A stretch of DNA of 64,000 bases from Candidatus Trichofilum aggregatum. GTDB lineage: Bacteria > Chloroflexota > Anaerolineae > Promineifilales > Promineifilaceae. Location of the stretch: the NCBI GenBank assembly GCA_016716885.1, contig JADJUV010000013.1, forward strand, positions 39,121 to 103,120. The letters run 5' to 3'. How positions within the stretch are numbered: position 1 is the stretch's first letter; each line of letters opens with the position of its first letter. The translations under genes were made by a program, and so were the position numbers. The notes beneath the pieces were generated by a model, which was not told the origin of the DNA, ran no database searches, and saw nothing but the letters and a program-made list of their open reading frames with translations. This document shows, piece by piece, positions 36,470 to 45,105 of the stretch.

Positions 36470-37513
36470 TTACTCAATCAGTTGGACAAAAATGATCAAC
36501 CCATAAGACAAGACGATAGGAGAACCCACCACCAGAATCGTCAAACCAACGAAACGAACCAATTCCACTGAACTCATCCAGGTTCCGCCGGGTGCGGGGG
36601 GAGTTTGGGCCAGCACCTTTTCTGGCGCGGCCCGCAGTACGTCAGGTAACTGGGCATCGGCCCATAGAAATAAATCTAGCCCCTCATTGCGTACACGTAA
36701 ATCCACATATCGTAAGGTCAAGGCAATCATGGCTACCGGCCAGATGAGAATGTTGAAGATCATGTTAACCAGATCATTGGGTGTCAAATAGCCTTGAAAG
36801 CCGGGTAATGGCAGGGAAAATTGATAAAAATACACATTCGTAGTGCCATTATCGAAGATGGAATTAAAGACGATTTGCACCAATATCCGGGGGCCAGCCC
36901 ACACACAAAAAAGGAACAGGAACAAGTACAAAGTAAAACCGACGGAGGCCCAGAAATGGACACGGGTGAGATCCCAGGCCCGGCGCAAAACGGCTAAACC
37001 GCGTTGCTGTTCGATCATGACGATGGGTACACTCAAGGGCAAAAGAACACCAAAATAGAACGCGTTGAGGCCAAGGCCGGAAAGTGAACCAATGCAGGGG
37101 ATGAAATACCAGGCGACCATCAACAGAGTTGTCGGTATGAGCGCCAAAACGGTGAGCGCAATCGCCCACCCCCGTACCAGAAGCCGCTTGTACGCGGCCG
37201 CGAAACTCACCTTCTGCCCCTGAATCGTCAACACAACCACCTGAGACATGGCCGCGGCCGCGACGAGCCGCACCACCATGTAGGCAACCATGCCTAACAG
37301 CCCATACACCATCGCCTCAATGAGCGCGTCTGTGTTTAAATACGAATCAAGCTCAGGGGCGCGGTAAACCAGGCGGCTCAACGTGAGCGGTATCTCTATT
37401 GCGGCCGCGATCATGACACAAGACCAAAACTCGTGGCGGTACAAACGCACCGCTCGATCTATGATGTGCCCCCCGGTTAGCGGCCGCAACCCATAGGGTG
37501 AAGAAATCAGCAT
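36470..37513 (-). CDS. Glycerophosphodiesterase-membrane-domain-like integral membrane protein, paralog B
   Basis: 347 residues, intact. Same layout as paralog A: GLRPLTGGHIIDRAVRLYRH, then membrane helices, SFAAAYKRLLVRGWAIALTV, YFIPCIGSLSGLG, GLAVLRRAWDLTRVHFWASV and LTLRYVDLRVRNEGLDLFLW. Protein identity to paralog A is low except in these blocks. Two GCGGCCGC sites (LRPL and SFAAAY codons) fall at the same codons in both paralogs. Function unknown; position suggests an envelope role together with DUF4129 and MoxR. Confidence 0.8.
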   Translation of the reverse strand: MLISSPYGLRPLTGGHIIDRAVRLYRHEFWSCVMIAAAIEIPLTLSRLVYRAPELDSYLNTDALIEAMVYGLLGMVAYMVVRLVAAAAMSQVVVLTIQGQKVSFAAAYKRLLVRGWAIALTVLALIPTTLLMVAWYFIPCIGSLSGLGLNAFYFGVLLPLSVPIVMIEQQRGLAVLRRAWDLTRVHFWASVGFTLYLFLFLFCVWAGPRILVQIVFNSIFDNGTTNVYFYQFSLPLPGFQGYLTPNDLVNMIFNILIWPVAMIALTLRYVDLRVRNEGLDLFLWADAQLPDVLRAAPEKVLAQTPPAPGGTWMSSVELVRFVGLTILVVGSPIVLSYGLIIFVQLIE

Positions 37514-37739
37514 AATAAAGTAAACGACTGAAACTGTTTGTAATGGGAGAAATTATAACCACATTATGGGAAAGCCAAATAATGATGGCCCGATCTCACC
37601 TTTTATACCAGTAGTGGGCATAATCTGACATTTTTCTAGAGACTCATCAGTCTCCAGTCTCCAAACGAAATATCACTTTATGACCGTGCTGAGTATAAGA
37701 CGGTTTTCCCCGCCACTGTTTCCAGCTACAATTTCAGCC

Positions 37740-38747
37740 ATGCGTAAACAAATCCAAACAAACCGTTTTGCTCAATACGCCTGGTTCGTCCTGGCGTTTA
37801 ATCTGTTGGTCATTTTGTGGGGGGGATATGTGAGTGTCAGTGGCTCTGGTGATGGTTGTGGCGATAGCTGGCCCCACTGTGAACAGTTGGCCGATCTGGA
37901 AACCACGCCGCTCAAGACAATAATCGAGGTGTCGCACCGGGCGACCAGCGGCCTGGCATTTTTGTTGGTGGTGGGGCTGGTTATCTGGGCTTTTCGGCAG
38001 GTTGGCCCAGGTCATTTGTTGCGCCGCGCGGCCGCGATCACCCTTTTCTTCATGGTTACCGAATCACTGTTCGGGGCGCTCATCGTGCTGACCCGGTTGG
38101 TGGCCGATAGCGAGGCCGTAGCGCGGGTGTTCACCCAGCCGCTTCACCTGGTCAACACCTTTTTCCTGCTGGCCTCGTTAGCCCTGACAGCCTGGTGGGC
38201 CAGTGGTGGTGCTCCTATCCGGGTACAGCGACACGGCAATGTGGTGAAGTTAGTGGCGATTGGTTATTTGGCTTTGTTGATTGTGGGGACAACGGGAACC
38301 TTTGCCTCGTTAGCCAGCCATCTGTTCCCGGCAGAGTCGTTTGCGGCGGGGGTGCAACAAGATTTTTCGCCCACGGCCCCGTTTTTTGTCAAACTGCGGA
38401 TATGGCATCCGGTCGCGGCCGCGCTCGCCGGTTTACTCTTGGTTGTTATCGCCAACCGGGTAGCTGCCCTACGACCTGATCGCCTCACGGTTGGCCTGAG
38501 CCGGATGGTGATTGCCTTGTTTGTGGGGGAATTTTTGCTGGGTACACTCAATGCCGTGCTGAATGCGCCCCTGTTCATGCAGATGATTCACCTGCTCATG
38601 GCCGATTTGTTCTGGATGACGTGGGTGTTGCTGAGCGCGGCCGCGTTAGCCGATGTTAGCGTCCCCGCCGCCGCTGGTACAGGCGGTGTACCAGCCGGTT
38701 ATACACCCGATCCGCCGGGCCAACCGTCCGTCGAATCAGGCCGTTAA
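37740..38747 (+). CDS. ctaA: Heme A synthase-like protein, CtaA/COX15 family, 3' end replaced
   Basis: About 335 residues. CtaA oxidises heme O to heme A for cytochrome oxidase. Eight membrane helices are expected, and conserved His lie in SWPHCEQL, EVSHRATSGLAF, QPLHLVNTFF, RIWHPVAAALAG and MIHLLMADLFW. ATG at 37740 (MRKQIQTNRFAQYAW) chosen. After ALADV near residue 302 the frame continues into the reverse complement of the FemAB copy, giving a non-native Pro/Gly tail. The native C terminus was therefore either at ALADV or lost at the duplication boundary. No oxidase genes are in the window. Confidence 0.88.
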   Translation: MRKQIQTNRFAQYAWFVLAFNLLVILWGGYVSVSGSGDGCGDSWPHCEQLADLETTPLKTIIEVSHRATSGLAFLLVVGLVIWAFRQVGPGHLLRRAAAITLFFMVTESLFGALIVLTRLVADSEAVARVFTQPLHLVNTFFLLASLALTAWWASGGAPIRVQRHGNVVKLVAIGYLALLIVGTTGTFASLASHLFPAESFAAGVQQDFSPTAPFFVKLRIWHPVAAALAGLLLVVIANRVAALRPDRLTVGLSRMVIALFVGEFLLGTLNAVLNAPLFMQMIHLLMADLFWMTWVLLSAAALADVSVPAAAGTGGVPAGYTPDPPGQPSVESGR

Positions 38748-39745
38748 AACCCCGCTTGAAGCGATAAACCCCCCATAAACCATCGTCCCGCCCCTCAAAT
38801 TGGTTTTCCAACTCGTCTGGCTCGGCATCGGGCACGCCCCACAGATCATACCAGTGGCAACCTTGCGCCCTGGCCCACTCCACGGCCCGCCCATTGCACA
38901 GCGTAGGTAGGCATTCGTTCCCGCTCCTCGTTGCTGGAGCCACCAAACAGATAGGTTGCCATGCGGCCGCAAACGAAAATCATGGCCCCAGCCAGCGGTT
39001 TACCTTCGTATTCAGCCAGGAGCAGGGTGCGCTGTTCCGGGCGGAAAAGGTCGAAGGCATCGCGATAGTACTCTGAGGCATGAACACCAAACTCGTTGCG
39101 TTGGCCGGTGGTGCGCATGAGTTGGTTGAAGGCGGGAATGTCTTGGGCCGTGCCTTCACGCACGGTGACTCCCTTGGCCGCCAGCCGGATGTTGTAGCGG
39201 GTTTTCTGTTTGAACGAACCCAAGATGTCATCGGGTTGCGGCCGCAGATCAATCAACATGGTACGAGGTGGCTGAATCGAGTCTGTTTCGGTCAGTAGCT
39301 CATATTTTTGTGCCAGACTCGACCAGCGCTCCGGGCTAATCTCATCTTGCCACAACGGCTCCATCTTCAGAATCCCCGCCCGGTTACGATACGCCGCCAG
39401 GTCAATCTGGTTCAGCAGCACATCCACCATCTCATCATCCGCCCAATCAACCAGCGGCCCGTGGGGGATGTAGGCCATCTTGACCAGCCCAAAAGCCACT
39501 GAACGAATGAGCAGTTGCGCCCCGGCAATGAGTTTACCCTCATGGCGCAACCAGACCCGCTGTGGTGTCCAGCCAAATCGCCCCTTGAGCATAGCCCAAT
39601 GGGTCGTTTGCAAAATGGAGCCGTGAGGATGATTGGCGACAAATTCATCCCATTCGGCATCAGTATCGGTGTAGGGTCGGGTTTCCAGGTGGATGGCTTT
39701 TTCTACTGTTTCACGCATAGAGAAAGTTTACCCGGTTGCCTTACA
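38652..39745 (-). repeat. Inverted duplication arm 2 (FemAB-like gene)
   Basis: Reverse-complement homolog of 17418-18511. The homology ends exactly at the stop codon, inside the 3' end of ctaA, and at the other side about 27 bases before the start codon. Confidence 0.85.
38656..39718 (-). CDS. FemAB-like peptidyl/aminoacyl transferase, copy 2 (one frameshift)
   Basis: About 353 residues after removing one extra G near 38897, which otherwise turns AVQWAAVEWARAQGC into AVQWAGRGVGQGA. Compared with copy 1 it lacks one Leu in MEPLLWQ and one Lys in LAAKKG (in-frame losses), has a few conservative changes (IDK to VEK near the start, MES to LEN near the end), and identical C-terminal 50 residues. 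Silent differences predominate, so both copies look to have been under selection. Tail-to-tail overlap of about 92 bases with ctaA. Confidence 0.85.
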
Positions 39746-39891
39746 CCAGCAAAATGGCCATCCAGGTTTTTCAGTTTTCGGAAATCAACTTCCCGAAAGC
39801 TATCATCCGCCTACCTGCTGACCTGGCTTACTCATTGTCAGTTTCCGGGAAGTTTTGGCAGCGGCGACTACTAAAAAACGGTGAATGGCGA

Positions 39892-42306
39892 TCAATTTTT
39901 ATTGAGCACGGGCAAGTAGATATGCCTGGGATTAACGACCGTATGGGCTGTCAACGGACGTGGCGCAGCGAAACTATCATCGGCCCAAGCCAGATTGGTG
40001 ATGGTGTGTGGCTCGGTCAGACCCGGATCAATCGTAACGCTGAAGGTTAGCACCGCGGCCGCGCCCGGCGACAATCCCACCTGCCACACAATCACGCCAT
40101 TGCTGTAACTGGCCGTCCCGGCTGAACTCGTCAAGGTTCCTGTGAGATAACTGGTCTGGGCTGGCATCGTGTCCGTGACGCGAATTGTGGGCAAGGCCTG
40201 GTAGCTGCTCTGGTTCACCAGGCGGATACGATAGGTAAGCGTGTCGCCCGGCTCGGCCAGGGTTGTGTTCACGGTTTTCGTAGAACCGGTGAGGCCCAGC
40301 CAATACTCATCAGCCCCAATGTCATGCCGGGGTGTGCCGTTGTTGTCGCCATCAAGCGGCCGCGTATCTCCCTCAAAGTCCGCTTGTGTCCCATTATGCA
40401 TCCCACGATCAACCAGCGGTGAACTGGCCTGCAAATGGAAATCAAGCACAGCGGGATTTACGAACAGTGGATTCGCCACCAAATCGTTAGCCCCTGGCGA
40501 TACGTTAAGACGGTTCTGATCATTGTCCCAATAAGCATTGTAGTTACCGGTTACGGTACTCGCCACCGTTGCTGAAATCCCCACCCCATGAGCCACCAGC
40601 ACGTTATTGCTGAAACCAACGGTGGTAAACGCTTCAACATTGACACCGGCGGCAAACCCATCGTCTCCATGCGTTGGCAGCAGCGAGAGGCCGCCCTGCG
40701 TTGCATAAACAGTGTTATTACGCAGCGTGACCTGTGACTGATGAAATGTCAGCGCGGCCGCGTCGCCGCCGTCATTAGGATCTGATCCCGTCACCTGATT
40801 GCTGTTCCCCCCCTGTAACCAGGCAATGACATTATTGTCTACATCTGCCAAACTTACATTTCTCATCTGAATCCCGCGAACATCCCCCCCCTGTTCAGCA
40901 TAACTGCTGGCAGGTGAGGCATCGCCCCCGGCCAATCGTAACAGTTCATTTTGACTGACTTCAGCATAAACGACATCGAAGACAGCAATGCCGACCGTAC
41001 CCTCATAACTACCGCCGGTCAGGTTTTGTATACGGTTACGGGCAATGATGGCATTCACAGTATCCTGGACCTGTATACCAGACAGACGATTACCCGTTTC
41101 CAAATGCACACTGCGAATGGTGTTGTCTTGTACGAAAACATAATCGCTGCTGTCAACAAAGATGCCATAAAAATCGCCAATAAAAAATCCCAGAGGGTTT
41201 AGATAAATCTGTTCCACCACATTGCCAGAAACCCAGCCGGTTGTCATGTTAACCAGACAAACACCACAACCCGAACCTTGCCGCAGGATGGAGAAATCGC
41301 GCATGACGTTATTCTGAACCACAGCTGTGCCCCCGTTCACAAAAACACCGATTGGTGGGCCGCCATACGTTTCAGAGCCAGTCGTTACCGGAATACAATA
41401 ACTCCCACCCCTGAAATCAACAAAGTGATTGTTGTGTGCGTTCAAGGTATTGAGACCTGACACGCTCAGGCCAATGACCTTGCCCGAATTGTGACAGCCG
41501 ATCTGGCCTGAAAAATCATCCGTCGGATTCCCGCCCCGGAGCGTGCGCATGGTGTTGTGATGAAGGTTGACATCATAAGAGCCTATCACCTGAACACCTA
41601 CAGCATCTCCGCCTGGCCCGCCATAGTAGGTATCTGGCCCATGACTGCCAAACAGGTTCTCAAAGATTGTATCTCGCACCTCTAACTGGCCTGTGCCGGT
41701 TGCCAAAAGCGCATAAGCCCATGCTGATGGAACCATTGCTGCATTATCGTGCGTACCGATATGGGTGATCTGGCTGTCGGTCAGGGTCAGTTCGCTGTCT
41801 CTGACATGGATACTGACGATGACAGGGATAGAAGCACCCGTCGTGGAGTAAGGTTTGGTGAAATCAGCCACGATCAGGTGCGTGACCGTCATCTGGCTGG
41901 TCGTCACTGCCAACCCCACAGGAACGGTTAGCAGGGTTGTGCCGCTGATAGTAAAACCGCTAAAGACAGTCCCGGTGACGTTTGTAGCCTGAACAATCGG
42001 CCCGGTTCCGGCGTGGATGATGGTGCTGGCAGGGCCGCTGGTGCTGGTGAGGGTGATCTGACTTTTGAGGGTGAGGGATTCGGAGTATGTACCAGGAGAA
42101 ACAAGGACGGTGTCGTGGGCCGCGGCCGCGTCAAGGCCCTCTTGTATCGTCGCAAAATCACACGCAGGCGGGCCAGCCGGGCAGACGGTGTGGGTGGTTT
42201 GGGGCGCGGCCGCGAGTGGAGCCGTTAACCATAAAAACCAGACCACCAGGACAAATGCTGTCACAACCATTGTAAAAATGAGGGGGAATAACCGGTATCT
42301 GTACAT
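39892..42306 (-). CDS. Secreted right-handed beta-helix protein with DUF11 domain and YLPV tail
   Basis: About 804 residues from the ATG at 42306 (GGGAG six bases upstream). Signal segment FPLIFTMVVTAFVLVVWFLW. CPAGPPACDFATIQEGLDAA opens a parallel beta-helix with dozens of Asn-rich rungs (NVVEQIYLN, VFVQDNTIRSV, NNVIAWLQGG) to about residue 665, then LDFHLQASSPLVDRGM and DIGADEYW typical of choice-of-anchor-Q proteins. A DUF11 domain has TKTVNTTLAEPGDTLTYRI. The protein ends RHIYLPVLNKN, a tail that I associate with surface proteins of Chloroflexota. It probably binds or cleaves polysaccharide outside the cell. Confidence 0.85.
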   Translation of the reverse strand: MYRYRLFPLIFTMVVTAFVLVVWFLWLTAPLAAAPQTTHTVCPAGPPACDFATIQEGLDAAAAHDTVLVSPGTYSESLTLKSQITLTSTSGPASTIIHAGTGPIVQATNVTGTVFSGFTISGTTLLTVPVGLAVTTSQMTVTHLIVADFTKPYSTTGASIPVIVSIHVRDSELTLTDSQITHIGTHDNAAMVPSAWAYALLATGTGQLEVRDTIFENLFGSHGPDTYYGGPGGDAVGVQVIGSYDVNLHHNTMRTLRGGNPTDDFSGQIGCHNSGKVIGLSVSGLNTLNAHNNHFVDFRGGSYCIPVTTGSETYGGPPIGVFVNGGTAVVQNNVMRDFSILRQGSGCGVCLVNMTTGWVSGNVVEQIYLNPLGFFIGDFYGIFVDSSDYVFVQDNTIRSVHLETGNRLSGIQVQDTVNAIIARNRIQNLTGGSYEGTVGIAVFDVVYAEVSQNELLRLAGGDASPASSYAEQGGDVRGIQMRNVSLADVDNNVIAWLQGGNSNQVTGSDPNDGGDAAALTFHQSQVTLRNNTVYATQGGLSLLPTHGDDGFAAGVNVEAFTTVGFSNNVLVAHGVGISATVASTVTGNYNAYWDNDQNRLNVSPGANDLVANPLFVNPAVLDFHLQASSPLVDRGMHNGTQADFEGDTRPLDGDNNGTPRHDIGADEYWLGLTGSTKTVNTTLAEPGDTLTYRIRLVNQSSYQALPTIRVTDTMPAQTSYLTGTLTSSAGTASYSNGVIVWQVGLSPGAAAVLTFSVTIDPGLTEPHTITNLAWADDSFAAPRPLTAHTVVNPRHIYLPVLNKN

Positions 42307-42422
42307 CACAATCTCCCTTACTCTAACCGACAACCTTCTCATAGGGTAAACGAAATCCGGCTCACACGTCAATCATGTTGATCTGTGTTACAATCCGGCA
42401 TCCTCGATGAATCGGTGGTGCC

Positions 42423-43121
42423 ATGTCACAAATTCGTTTGCTTTACCGCTTACAAGAGTTAGACAATGACATCCGGGCGAAAAAACAGCGCCTGGGTGAC
42501 GTTTTACGTTTACAAAAAGAAAACGAAACCCTCAAGATGGCGCGTGACAGCGCGGCCGCGGCCACCGTCGAACGTGATAAATGGCAAAAACAGCGGCGCA
42601 AACTAGAAACAGAAATCGCCGACCTGGAGCGCAAGAGCAAAGTTGCCTCTGACCGACTTTATTCCGGGGCGGTGAAGAATCCCAAAGAGCTTTCCGATCT
42701 CCAACACCAGATCGAATCCATGGGCCGTCACCGAAGCACCCTGGAAGAGACGCTTCTGGAGACCATGTTGGAGCTAGAAGAAGCGGAAAAAGGGTTCGCG
42801 GCCGCGGCTGATCATTTGTTGGTTACGGAAACCGCCTGGGATAAAAACAATGCTGGTCTGCGCCAGGAACAGGAACAGGTGGCTCTGGCTCTACATGATT
42901 TAATGGGTCGCCGACAAGAGTTAGCCAAAGTTATTAAACCAGCCTCACTCACTCTTTATGACCATGTAGCCAAAAAACAGGGTGGCGTAGCTGTAGCCGC
43001 CGTCCAATATAATATGTGTGGTGTTTGTCGTGTTACCGTCTCGGCGCAAAAGATCAAATCGGCCCAGGACGGAGACATCGTTTATTGTGGTAGTTGCGGC
43101 CGCGTCCTTTATGCTCCCTAA
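42423..43121 (+). CDS. Coiled-coil protein with C4 zinc ribbon (CT398-like)
   Basis: 232 residues. Two long coiled-coil helices (about 1-160, with heptads such as LQELDNDIRAKKQRLGD and TLEETLLETMLELEEAEK) form a hairpin, then CGVCRVTVSAQKIKSAQDG and VYCGSCGRVLYAP supply four Cys for zinc. This matches the CT398/DUF164 family, which binds partner proteins in Chlamydia; its role elsewhere is unknown. HIP copies fall at AAAT, AAAA and CGR codons, the last inside the conserved zinc ribbon. Next gene starts 14 bases later. Confidence 0.88.
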   Translation: MSQIRLLYRLQELDNDIRAKKQRLGDVLRLQKENETLKMARDSAAAATVERDKWQKQRRKLETEIADLERKSKVASDRLYSGAVKNPKELSDLQHQIESMGRHRSTLEETLLETMLELEEAEKGFAAAADHLLVTETAWDKNNAGLRQEQEQVALALHDLMGRRQELAKVIKPASLTLYDHVAKKQGGVAVAAVQYNMCGVCRVTVSAQKIKSAQDGDIVYCGSCGRVLYAP

Positions 43122-43135
43122 TCACCTTTCCTTTT

Positions 43136-43639
43136 ATGAATACCAGTCCTGAACCCGATCCCGATCCCTTACCTAAAACAAGTTTACATCGCCATAAAAA
43201 ACGTCATGAACGACGCCCACCCCAAGAATCATTTCTCTCCCGCCATCTTTTAGAACTTGCCCTCTTATTTTGCCTGATAGCGGGAGTTATTTTTCTGCTC
43301 AACCCCTTGGCGTTATTGGGGCGTAGCTTCACGGAAAACGCGTCTACGCTGACCAACATGGAAAGCTGGTTGGTTGACCAGGGGGGTAGTCAAATTGTGG
43401 GTGGGCTTTTACTCTTATTGGCCTTCCCCTTAGCCCTGCTTAGTGTGCGTAAGGGGGTTTTGTATAATCAGCAATTGTGGCGACGAAATGGCTGCCCGGG
43501 TTGCGGCCGCGATGAATTACGTCGCACCAACCGCATCTGGCTCGACCGGATACTCAATGCCCTGGGCATTCCTGTTCGTCGTTACATCTGCGCCCGCTGT
43601 CATTGGTCAGGCGCACGCATAGACGAATCCCACCTTTAG
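43136..43639 (+). CDS. Membrane protein with C-terminal zinc ribbon
   Basis: About 167 residues from the ATG at 43136 (MNTSPEPDPDPLPKT). A basic His/Lys-rich N terminus precedes a membrane helix (LLELALLFCLIAGVIFLLNP), a second helix follows (IVGGLLLLLAFPLALLS), and CPGCGRDELRRTNRIWLDRI with YICARCHWSGARI forms a Cys4 zinc ribbon on the cytoplasmic side. Start chosen over an upstream frame that overlaps the preceding gene. It lies between two plus-strand genes in a likely operon. Function unknown. Confidence 0.75.
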   Translation: MNTSPEPDPDPLPKTSLHRHKKRHERRPPQESFLSRHLLELALLFCLIAGVIFLLNPLALLGRSFTENASTLTNMESWLVDQGGSQIVGGLLLLLAFPLALLSVRKGVLYNQQLWRRNGCPGCGRDELRRTNRIWLDRILNALGIPVRRYICARCHWSGARIDESHL

Positions 43640-43656
43640 GAAGAAGAACGCTCAAC

Positions 43657-45105
43657 ATGACCTCATCTGACTCCTCATCACTGGCTGAATTCCGCCAACA
43701 GGGGCATGAAATGGTAGATTGGATCGCCGACTACCTGGCTCACCCCGAACGTTACCCGGTTCTGTCCACGGTTCAACCCGGTGACATCAAAGCGCAATTG
43801 CCCTCGGCCCCGCCCGTCCAGCCCGAAACGATGGCGGACATCTGGCAAGATTTTCAACAAATCATCCTACCGGGCATCACCCATTGGAATCATCCCGGTT
43901 TCATGGCCTATTTTGCCAACACCGGCTCCCCGCCCGGCATCCTGGCCGAATTGCTCACCGCCGCACTGAATGTCAACGCCATGCTGTGGCGCACCTCACC
44001 CTCGGCCACCGAGCTGGAAGAGGTGACGCTGGATTGGTTGCGCCAGCTATTAGGGCTGTCTGATGCGTGGCACGGCGTTATCACCGATACGGCTTCCATG
44101 TCGAGTATGTTAGCCATCGCGGCCGCACGCGAAGCCACCAACCTGGATATTCGCATCAAAGGCATGAGCGGCCGCGCCGATTTGCCCCGTCTACGTCTCT
44201 ACATTTCTGATCAAACCCACTCTTCCGTGGAAAAAGGGGCTATCACCCTGGGGCTGGGCCAGGAAAACGTCATCAAAATCGCCACCAATGAAGCGTTCCA
44301 GATGCGTGCCGATGAGCTAGAAAAGGCGATTCAGATGGATAGTGCGGCCGGGCACCGACCCTTTTTCATCTGTGCCACGGTGGGCACAACCTCAACCACC
44401 AGCATTGACCCCGTACCGGCCATCGCCGAAATAGCGGCCCGGTATGGGTTGTGGCTGCACGTAGATGGCGCGTATGGGGGCGCGGCCGCGATCCTGCCCG
44501 ACATGCGCCACATCCTGGCCGGAACCGACCAGGCCGATTCTTTTGTTGTGAACCCGCACAAATGGCTACTCACCCCCATGGACTGTAGCACCCTATATGT
44601 GCGCCGCCCCAGCATCCTCAAAGAGGCGTTCAGCATCCTGCCCGAATATTTACGCAGTGCCGAAACCGACGCGCAGACCGTTATCAATTACATGGATTAT
44701 GGGGTGCAGTTGGGTCGCCGTTTCCGCGCTCTGAAGTTGTGGTTCGTCTTGCGCCATTACGGCCATGAGGGGTTACAACAATTTTTACGCCAGCACATCA
44801 AGCTGGCCCAACAATTTGCCGGTTGGATAGATGCTTCCCCTGCCTTTGAGCGACTGGCTCCTACTCCCCTCAGTACTGTGTGCTTCCGTGCCCACCCCGC
44901 TGGTCTGGACGACGACGAGGCCCTGAATAGCCTTAATGAAACCCTGATGAACAAGGTAAACAGCAACGGCCAGGTGTTTTTGTCACATACGAAACTACGC
45001 GGCCGCTACACCATCCGCCTGACCCTTGGCAACCTCGCCACTAAGGCCGAACACGTATCCACCGCCTGGGAACAACTCCAAAACGAACTGGCCCGCCTAT
45101 CCTAA
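43657..45105 (+). CDS. Aromatic-L-amino-acid-decarboxylase-type PLP enzyme (group II)
   Basis: 482 residues, the normal length. FRQQGHEMVDWIADYL and HPGFMAYFANTGSPPGILAE open the family. THSSVEKGAITLGLG, CATVGTTSTTSIDPV, LWLHVDGAYGGAAAILP and SFVVNPHKWLLTPMDCS (PLP Lys in HKW) are exact signatures of group II decarboxylases such as AADC, tyrosine or tryptophan decarboxylase. ATG at 43657 with AGGAAG upstream. Product is probably an aromatic amine; the acceptor cannot be set from sequence. It is the last gene before a 900-bp non-coding gap. Confidence 0.92.
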   Translation: MTSSDSSSLAEFRQQGHEMVDWIADYLAHPERYPVLSTVQPGDIKAQLPSAPPVQPETMADIWQDFQQIILPGITHWNHPGFMAYFANTGSPPGILAELLTAALNVNAMLWRTSPSATELEEVTLDWLRQLLGLSDAWHGVITDTASMSSMLAIAAAREATNLDIRIKGMSGRADLPRLRLYISDQTHSSVEKGAITLGLGQENVIKIATNEAFQMRADELEKAIQMDSAAGHRPFFICATVGTTSTTSIDPVPAIAEIAARYGLWLHVDGAYGGAAAILPDMRHILAGTDQADSFVVNPHKWLLTPMDCSTLYVRRPSILKEAFSILPEYLRSAETDAQTVINYMDYGVQLGRRFRALKLWFVLRHYGHEGLQQFLRQHIKLAQQFAGWIDASPAFERLAPTPLSTVCFRAHPAGLDDDEALNSLNETLMNKVNSNGQVFLSHTKLRGRYTIRLTLGNLATKAEHVSTAWEQLQNELARLS

